From the NCBI GenBank assembly GCA_037501455.1, contig CM074858.1:96878001-96942000 (forward strand): a stretch of 64,000 bases of DNA. The letters run 5' to 3'. Position 1 is the first letter of the stretch; every line of letters begins with the position of its first letter. Positions 56,409-64,000 of the stretch are shown here, in pieces. Under the pieces are notes generated by a model. That model saw only the letters and a list, made by a program, of their open reading frames with translations. It did no database searches and had not been told where the DNA came from. The DNA is from Lantana camara (taxonomy: Eukaryota; Streptophyta; Magnoliopsida; Lamiales; Verbenaceae). Made by a program: the position numbers and the translations under genes.

Positions 56409-59060
56409 TGTAACGTCCCGATTTTTATTAACTAATTTCTTACGTTTCATTATAATTTTATAAATTAAATTTTAGTACACTTTCATGATATTATATATAG
56501 AATCCTATTATTGGAAAATTATTCCATAACTCGGAAAAATATTTATTACCTGAAACATTACCAAAAGTGATTTAATTACGAAATTGTCCCTATATGTTCA
56601 TTCTTTTAAATCTAGGGACCAAATTGCATAACTTTTCCAAGGACTTAATTGATCAATTAACAAACCATTTATCCTTGATTGCATGACTTAAATTCTTGAG
56701 GGATTAAATTGCAATTTGAACAATTCACACATTTCAAAAATGGATGAATCACGGTATATCATTTCTTCAAGCTTCTTTGATCATTTCTCACCCAAGATCA
56801 TCGATCATTTGCTCCCTTCTCTTACCGAACCAAAACCTCAAGGAAGAAGAAAGAATTTTACTCATTTTTCATCAAGATTCCAAGAAAAGTTCCAAGCTTT
56901 GAAGTTTAGTCATCATCATCATCTATCTTCTCCATTTCTTTCATTCAAATGTGGGTGTGAGCATGGTTTGATGATTCTTGCCCAAGTATGGGTTAGCTAG
57001 GGTTTGTGATTTATGCAATATATGGATTATATGTTAGTAGATGCATGAATATGTGATTATAACTTGGACTAAGACATGAATTCTTGAAGAACTTGAGCTT
57101 ATGTGAGGATATGGAGTATGAACTTGAAAGTAGAAAATTGTAATGATCAAGCATGATTTAAGTGTTTTAGCTACATTTTATTGTATATTGAACATGTATG
57201 TATGATTATTTCCAGAATTCTTGCATTTTAAAGTGAATTGGATGATGTTTTGGGGTTGTTGTTTTTGTGCCGAATCCATCCCCTGTTCTGCTCTGTTTCT
57301 GCACTTACAGAGGAACGGGAACGACCCTTCCCGTCCCCAGTTCATTCTGGGAATGGCCATTCCCACTCCTTTGAATTCAAAGAGGGCACGCGCATGGGAA
57401 CGACCGTTTCCATTTTGGCCTACAAGCCGGAAGGGCCGTTCCCATCAAAGTTGCCATTTTAAATCATAAAGCGCAGTGGCGTTTTCGGTGAAGCATGGGA
57501 ATGGCCCTTCCCATTTTACACTAAGGGCTGGAACAGCCGTTCCCATGTCTCTGGCAGAACAAAACCTACAGCATAAAAATGGGATTTTGACATTTTGCTC
57601 CAATGACTTCTTTGATCCCAAATTGGTATTGTATGACTAATTACGTGCTAAAACATGATATTTACATGCCACATTGTATATTGCACGTTATCTCGTTGCA
57701 TATTCGCCGTTAATCATATTTGGTCCATTTAGAGTCATGTCTCACGTGTACACGTCTATCTTGCACAGACCAGCTTCACCGGGACGAGGAACAAGCCCCG
57801 TAGACCGTATCCTACTCGTCTTTTGTTGGTAAAGGTGAGGTTTAATTGCTAGTTATAGAGAACCCGTATAACCATTATGTGGAATTTCAAGCCAAAAGGT
57901 ATATATATATTTATTTACAATGATTTCTAAACTTATAAACAATTGCAAGCAAGCCATGTTCATGAAAAGCAAGTCATGTATCGTGATTGATTGATTGATC
58001 GTGTTTTGGCGAGTAAAGCATGTCACGTTGGGCCCGAGGATAGTGGCTAGAGCCAACCGGGAAAGCATGGGCTGATGGGTAACTCTAGTGCTATCCTCAC
58101 CACATTGGGATGACCCCTGAATCCGCTAGGAGATTAGTGGAGGAAGGAGTTCCGGGCTTAGGGATTCATGTACCCTCTGCTCAATGAGATTAGATGGTGG
58201 GGCCTTGCAATCCCACCATCACCGGGGGAAGAAGGAGACTGGGGACGGGTTCGGCACCACGGATTGTCCTCGGGTTATCGTCATGATTGCACTTATTAAT
58301 TGTCTTGCCTGAATTCACATGCACGATAGCTGAATTGCATGATCACCTATTGAATAATAAAGCAAGCATGTATTGTACACTGTCGGAGTAAGGTTGGAGA
58401 ATTGCCCTCACTCGCCAGGCCACGTATTGAACGCATGAAATTGATTAAAGTATTTAATATTGGTAGTTGTAATCTCGGGCGAGTTCTATGTTATTATGAA
58501 CTTATATTACTTTTAATTATAAATCCTTACCCGAGGTTATAACTTGCATGTTAGTTGTGCTAATATATATGTATGCCCCTCACTCAGTCTTCCATGGATT
58601 GACGCCCCACCTTTCAGGTTGTCGCGGTCGGGTGCTAGGCGGGAGTCAGAGTCGTTTCTTATCGTCCAGCTGAGTCTTGCAGTACATACATTTTCTTGTT
58701 ATTGTTCTTGGTATTTCAGGGTTAGTATGTTATGGTTATTGTTAGTATCTGGAGACTTCTATCTGTATAATATATAGGAGATGATAATGTATTGATTCAT
58801 GATGGTACCTATTAGTATTTATGCTTTGAATGTAAATATGGTACCTATATGTACTAAAGAGTTAATGCTTCCGCTTTTAAATTTTATGTCTTGGTTGTGG
58901 TATTGCTTTGGGGTATAGTCCCACCTAGCTAGCCTGTTTCTTTTACTTGTCACCCGTTCGCTATAGGTTAGTTCATGTACGGATTATCCGTTTCGTATGT
59001 GGATCGGCCTATAGTGCGGGGGTGTAATATCTCTACGTGCGGGGGTGTAATATCTCTACA
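56409..59060 (+). mobile_element. Solo LTR, 2.65 kb, related to element A
   Basis: Starts TGTAACGTCCCGATTTTTATT and ends ATCTCTACA, with a perfect duplication ATACG at 56404-56408 and 59061-59065. It is collinear with the element A LTR over its length but clearly diverged, so it is another subfamily or older. A 22-bp tail segment (gtgcgggggtgtaatatctct) is doubled just before its end. Confidence 0.88.
57315..57545 (+). repeat. Palindrome array in the solo LTR
   Basis: Units such as GGGAATGGCCATTCCC, GGGAACGACCCTTCCC-like and GGAACAGCCGTTCCC, at the same offset (about 0.9 kb) from the LTR start as in element A. Several centres have changed while the arms still pair. Confidence 0.82.
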
Positions 59061-59569
59061 ATACGCCTGTACATAGCGTATCACACTTGCAAACTCATAA
59101 TCATACAAATACATGTCTCGCACATATTTACATACATATAAGGCTTATTGAACCAAACGCATTCAAAACCATGCAAATTGCATTAGGGTCACAACTAATA
59201 ATCCTAACCTCACCTTACACCGACGAAGCAGAAGACAAAATGATTGATCCACCCCAAAATTAACTCGGCCAACAAAACACCACCCCGGGTGTACTTGAAC
59301 AAACTGAACATAAAATGCAAGACTTAGACTCAAGAATGAACCACAAAGATGCACGGCGTATGCTTATGGTTGGTATGAAAGTTATGAACTACGTATACAT
59401 GTATAAAACACTCATTCATTAACATTAAATCACACCTCATGCACATGATATAGCATACAATGTGAATTCATATTGAAACATGCAAATTAATCAAGGTATA
59501 ACTTATTAAAAGGCATAAGAAATCAAATAAAAGCATAAATGGGTCATATATTACACATATAAGCATGCA

Positions 59570-59845
59570 CGGACGGGGACGACCTGTTCCTACACTAGAA
59601 TGGTCGTTTCGAAAAACGACCTCACGTCAGTCACCTCCCAAACGGCCGTTTGGACCTACAGTGCAATTGGAAAATGACCGTTTACCTCACTGACCAAAGT
59701 GGCCATTTCGGCCACCCGAAACAGCCGTTCTGGACACAGACCAAAACTGCAAACGATCGTTCTAGGCTTCGGTGCCAGGCAGTGAGTCACTCGCAAACGA
59801 TCGTTCGAAGAAATAAGGGAAACCCGAAATGGCTATTTCGGCCTG
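59570..59845 (-). repeat. Palindrome array in element C copy 1
   Basis: Units of the type AAACGGCCGTTT, AAACGATCGTT and GAAACAGCCGTTCTGG. They are at the same relative place as the arrays of the other families, with a different outer word. Confidence 0.78.
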
Positions 59846-60394
59846 GTTCGAGCACAAGAAGGAGCAACAACTGCAATGGCATCGGGAGGCAACAATAAAG
59901 AAACACACACAATACCACGACCTCAAATCGCACAAAAATCACACCGTGAAGCAACTACGGCATGGAGAACACATAAATACACATAAGAGCTTACGAAACG
60001 AGTTTAAACACACAAAATACCCAACACACTACTAATCATTGTCTCCCCAATCAAGCCAAATAAAGACGTATCCAAGGCATGAAATAGGTATTAAATCGAA
60101 GCACACATTAAGAGGAATTCAAATCTTACCTTGGATCGTTGATCGGACGAACGAAGACAGGGTTTTTGAGCTCAAAAGGATTGGCTTGAGGTTTTTCCTT
60201 CTTCTTCCCTTCTCTCTTGTGAAACGTGGGAAAATGGGAGAGAAAGAAAAGGGTTGGAACTTTTAAGGCCGGTCAAACGGTAGCCAAGCCGTTTGAATTG
60301 GATTTTAAAACAGTAGGGCTATCAAACGGTTTCAGAAAAATATAAGGTTAATTCCATTGAATCTAAATCGTCGAAACGAATCCAACGGCAAGGT

Positions 60395-63376
60395 CGGTTC
60401 ATAATAATTCGAAAATTATAACTCGGTTCATAATAATTCAAAAGTTATACCCATCTTTTTTCAGTGTTTTCTCTTTCCCTACAAATTGTAGCACCCTGCA
60501 CGGTGGGTCACCACATCCGCTGCACCAAACCTCAATCCACATACGAAATGGAAAGTCCGTACATGAACCAATCAATGGCAAACGGAAAACTGACAGACTC
60601 ACAACTAAGCTAGGCGGAACGTAGACTCTGAACTTCTAAATTCAAATAACTAGAATGCGGAAGCAAAAGCATGACATATAAAATCAAAACATACATAAGC
60701 AGGTGACGGTTTCAACTAAAATTAATACCTAATCCCGAATGTCAAGCAGTAATCATAAATCCAACGGGTTCAACTATCCCTAGAAGCCTGTCCCGAAATC
60801 ATATCATAGCATAAATCGAATTAAACATTCATACATACTTACAATCATACATAACGTATTCAAATAAAGTAATGCAAATGCGAAACTGACTCAAACTAAA
60901 CAAAGACTCCAAGTACTCGTCACAAGCCGCCTAGCTCGAACTCTGAAGCCAAACCTACGACTAAAAACATTGGTGAGGGAGAGGGTGAGTCACACTGACT
61001 GAGTGACGGGCTACCCACAACTGCTATATATATTTAAGAGCACAACACGTTTAAAATCATAAGGTTTATGAACCCGGGGATAGTTTTTGCACACCAAAAC
61101 ATTTGCCCGTGATACATACATTTAGGGGTTGCTGAACAAAACATAACAAAACAAACTTAACTTATACATTGCTTAACATACGTTTCATATCTTAGCAAAT
61201 CAAACGTTTCATATCAAAGCATATCATTTCTTAACATATTCATAACTTAACTTATCATATTAAAATACTTCCAAATTTTATCCTAATTACGGATCTATCC
61301 CCGTTTTACAAACCATGACAAATAAATAGAACGCTCGGCGAGTACGAGCTCAAACTCCAACAAACTCCTTAGATCATATCATATCAAAACTTAAAACATA
61401 AAACTTACTGACAGGTCATATCAGACCAAACTCCAGTGTGGGTCGTGAGTGCATGACTCTCACGCCCAAGGACTCCATCCCCCAACCAAACCTCCTGGTG
61501 GTTTCCGTGTTCATCCTGCAGACAGATGGAGATTATGTCCAGGCCGAGCCCAACGACCCGATGCCATCCCAGGATTCCTGACCCACAGTCTCCAGGGCCC
61601 AAATAGGCAGAACAGAACAAAACAGACAGAGCAGGACAGAACTTAACCCGCTACAGAAGACATACTTATACATACCTTACCTTGCAACAACTATGCTTTA
61701 CATACCTCTTCGTATAATTCCATATCAGATCCTTTGCTTGCATAGCTCGGCTCGTAAGAGGTACACAGTTTGAAGCATAGCTTAACGTTGTAAAACATAA
61801 CAAATCAAACCAAAACAAGCGTAAATACGCCTGTACATAGCGTATCATACTTGCAAACTTATAATCATATAAATACATATCTCGCACATATTTACATACG
61901 TATAAGGCTTATCAAACCACACACATTCAAAACCGAGCATGTTGCATTAGGTTCATAACTAATAATCCTAACCTCACCTTACACCGACCAAGTCGAACAC
62001 AAGACGATTGATCCACTCCGGTATTAACTCAGCCAACAAAACACCACCTCGGGCGTACCTGAATAAACTGAACACAAAATGCAAGACTTAGACTCAAGAA
62101 TGAACCATATAAACGCACGGCGTATGCTTATGGTTGGCATGAAAGTTATGAACCATGTATACATGCATAAAACACTCATTCATTAACATTAAATCACACT
62201 TCGTGCACATAATATAGCATACGATGTGAATTTATATCGAAACATGCAAATTAATCAAGGTATAACTCATTAAAAGGCATAAGAAATCAAATAAAAGTAT
62301 AAAAGGGTCAGACATTACACATATAAGCATGCATAGACGGGATGACCTGTACCCAAACGAGAATGTCAGTTTCGAAAAACAACCTCAAGTCAGTCACCTC
62401 CTAAATGGCCGTTTGGACACACAGTGCAATTGGGAAACAATCGTTTGGAACCTCATTGGCCAAAGTGGCCATTTCGGCCACCCAGAACGGCCATTCTGGC
62501 CACAGGCCAAAAATGTAAACTGTCGTTCCGGCCCTTGGTGCCAAGCTGTGAGTCACAAGAGGAACCCGAAATGGCCGTTTCGGCCTAGTTCGAGCACAAG
62601 AAGGAACAGCAGCTGTAATGGTGTCGGGAGGCAATAACAAAGCAACACACACAATACCACGATCCCAAATCGCACAAAAATCACACCACGAAGCAATTAC
62701 GGCATGGAGAACACATAAATACACATAAGAGCTCACGAAACGAGCTTAAACACACAAAATCCCCAACCCACTACTATTCAACATCTCCCCAATCAAGCCA
62801 CATAGACACGTAACCAAGGCACGAAGTAGGTATTAAATCGAATCACACAATAAGAGGAACTCAAATCTTACCTTGGATTGTTGGTTGGACGAACGGAGAC
62901 GGGGTTCTTGAGCTCAAAAGGATTAGCTTGGGATTATTCCTTCTTCTTTCCTTTCTCTTGTGAAACGTGGGAAAATGGGAGAGAAAGAAAAGGGATTGGC
63001 CCTTTTAGGGCCGGTCAAACGGGATGGGTTAAACGGTAGGCGGTCCGTTCAAATTGGATTTTAAAACTGTAGGGCGATCAAACGGTTTCAGAAAAATATA
63101 AGGTTAATTCCATTGAATCTGAAACATCGAAACTAATCCAACGGCAAGGTCCTAGCCACGAATAGCCCAAATCACCCTAATTATAATTAGGTCCCTAATT
63201 TTCAAATATTGTACAATTAAGTCCAAGTACATTTAATTAAATTCTAAGACGCACATAAATTTAAATTAAATACATGTTGACACGTAAGGCATGTGACGTC
63301 ACATAATTCACAAATATAAGGAATTAAACTCTCTCGTGACGCCGTAACTAGATTGCCAGAGAGACGGGGCATCACA
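60395..63376 (-). mobile_element. LTR copy 2 of the tandem pair (element C)
   Basis: The LTR proper runs 60487-63376 (TGTAGCACCC...GGGGCATCACA, 2,890 bp) and is preceded by the same flank as copy 1. It is complete at its right end. No primer site or polypurine tract lies between the copies. A palindrome array (AAATGGCCGTTT, GAAATGGCCGTTTCGG) lies at about 62400-62585. Confidence 0.82.
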
Positions 63377-63656
63377 CGAACTATTACATATTTAAGAATG
63401 TAAATGAGTCCAGCAGATTAACTTATCTTATAAATTAGCGAGCTTGAACTTAATTTACGGAGTCCAAATACTAGTTGTTTCTCTCAATTTGAGGTCTTAA
63501 ATATAATATTATCATTTCTTAAGTAATTTTTATAACCCATTTTCATGAATCGAGTCGGGACGGATCACTTAGGGTATTAAACCTTTTTTATCAATGGTAA
63601 TTGCGCTCGGAACTCGAATCGAGACATTTAGTTAAGCTAACATAGCACCAAACCAT
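63377..63656. other. Spacer before the SINE
   Basis: No gene seen. The last 17 bases (63640-63656) are the left target duplication of the SINE. Confidence 0.5.
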
Positions 63657-63770
63657 CGCCAACAGGGGTAGGCCAAGTGGTTTGAGGGTTGATTCCCGAA
63701 AGCAATGACCCGAATTCAAATCCCCCTGGCCACTTGGGGGGTGTGTGTTAAAAATAATATAAAAAAAAAA
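63657..63770 (+). mobile_element. tRNA-derived SINE
   Basis: A 114-bp body with an A-box-like TAGGCCAAGTGG near its start, a B-box-like GAATTCAAATCC about 45 bp later, and an A-rich tail. It is flanked by ACATAGCACCAAACCAT (63640-63656) and ACATAACACCAAACCAT (63771-63787), a 17-bp target duplication with one change. It would use internal RNA polymerase III promoter boxes and a LINE's enzymes in trans. Confidence 0.85.
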
Positions 63771-63787
63771 ACATAACACCAAACCAT

Positions 63788-64000
63788 TAAGTTACACCAC
63801 TTGGTGGTATAATAATAATATAATATGTATGTGATAAATTAACATAAAGATAGTATAAATAAAAAATAAACTAAAACGAATCGCTGTTATTTAAAATTTT
63901 CGAGCTTAAATTCAAGTCTTATGGAGTCCAGCGTGAGATTTTCACCAAGCTCCAACCTATGACCTAAAAAAACAAATTTAGTTAAGTGTAAAGTTGAAAT
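63788..64000. other. Right edge of window
   Basis: AT-rich, no feature recognised. Confidence 0.4.

Larger units (their letters stand above)
51603..60394 (-). mobile_element. LTR copy 1 of a tandem pair (element C), split by two insertions
   Basis: Matches 60395-63151. It includes about 75 bp of shared flank (51603-51678) and LTR pieces 51679-52201, 55502-56408 and 59066-60394. Removing the solo LTRs at 52202-55496 and 56409-59060 restores a continuous match to copy 2. The last 225 bp or so of the LTR are missing, and copy 2's flank begins at once. The minus-strand orientation is inferred from the GGGGCATCACA end of copy 2. No internal region or coding sequence is present. Confidence 0.8.

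Overview
This window looks like nuclear DNA from a flowering plant. It has short exons with GT/AG introns, a plant-type phosphatidylinositol 4-kinase beta with the plant-only charged repeat region, a NAC transcription factor, and several generations of nested LTR retrotransposons. The protein style suggests a eudicot, perhaps an asterid; that placement is an inference.

Layout. Positions 1-28242 are almost entirely transposon: an LTR fragment, two broken Copia elements of opposite strand, a complete non-autonomous LTR element (3429-12103, 2.6-kb LTRs, gag remnant only, AGAAC target duplication) inside the Copia 3' LTR, further LTR pieces, a 1-kb hairpin Mutator-like MITE with a 9-bp duplication, an 86-bp tandem array, and a second complete LTR element on the minus strand (17334-28242, 3.8-kb LTRs, no recognisable protein, CATCT duplication). 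Positions 29.3-50.5 kb form a gene island: PI4K-beta (+, 16 coding exons), a NAC082-like gene (+, 5-6 exons, two overlapping uORFs in its leader) and a 90-residue three-exon gene of unknown function (-). Positions 51.6-63.4 kb are again LTR material: a tandem pair of 2.9-kb LTRs, the left copy split by two solo LTRs that each keep a target duplication. A tRNA-derived SINE lies at 63657-63770.

The most unusual signal is in the retroelements. They share LTR termini (TGTAACGYCCC) and carry arrays of short hairpins. Just upstream of the polypurine tract the stem sequence changes from unit to unit with compensating changes on the other arm, while a CGGGG loop is kept. A separate single hairpin abuts the polypurine tract in both complete elements. 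A second array of palindromes of a family-specific 'word' sits about 0.8-1.3 kb from the LTR start in several families. Neither complete element encodes a polymerase, so these RNA structures are candidates for cis signals used by helper machinery.

The genes are not an operon. PI4K-beta makes PI4P at the trans-Golgi/secretory system; the NAC factor is a stress-type regulator, probably under peptide-dependent uORF control and possibly made in soluble and membrane-tethered forms. All exon borders were read by eye from splice signals and protein continuity.
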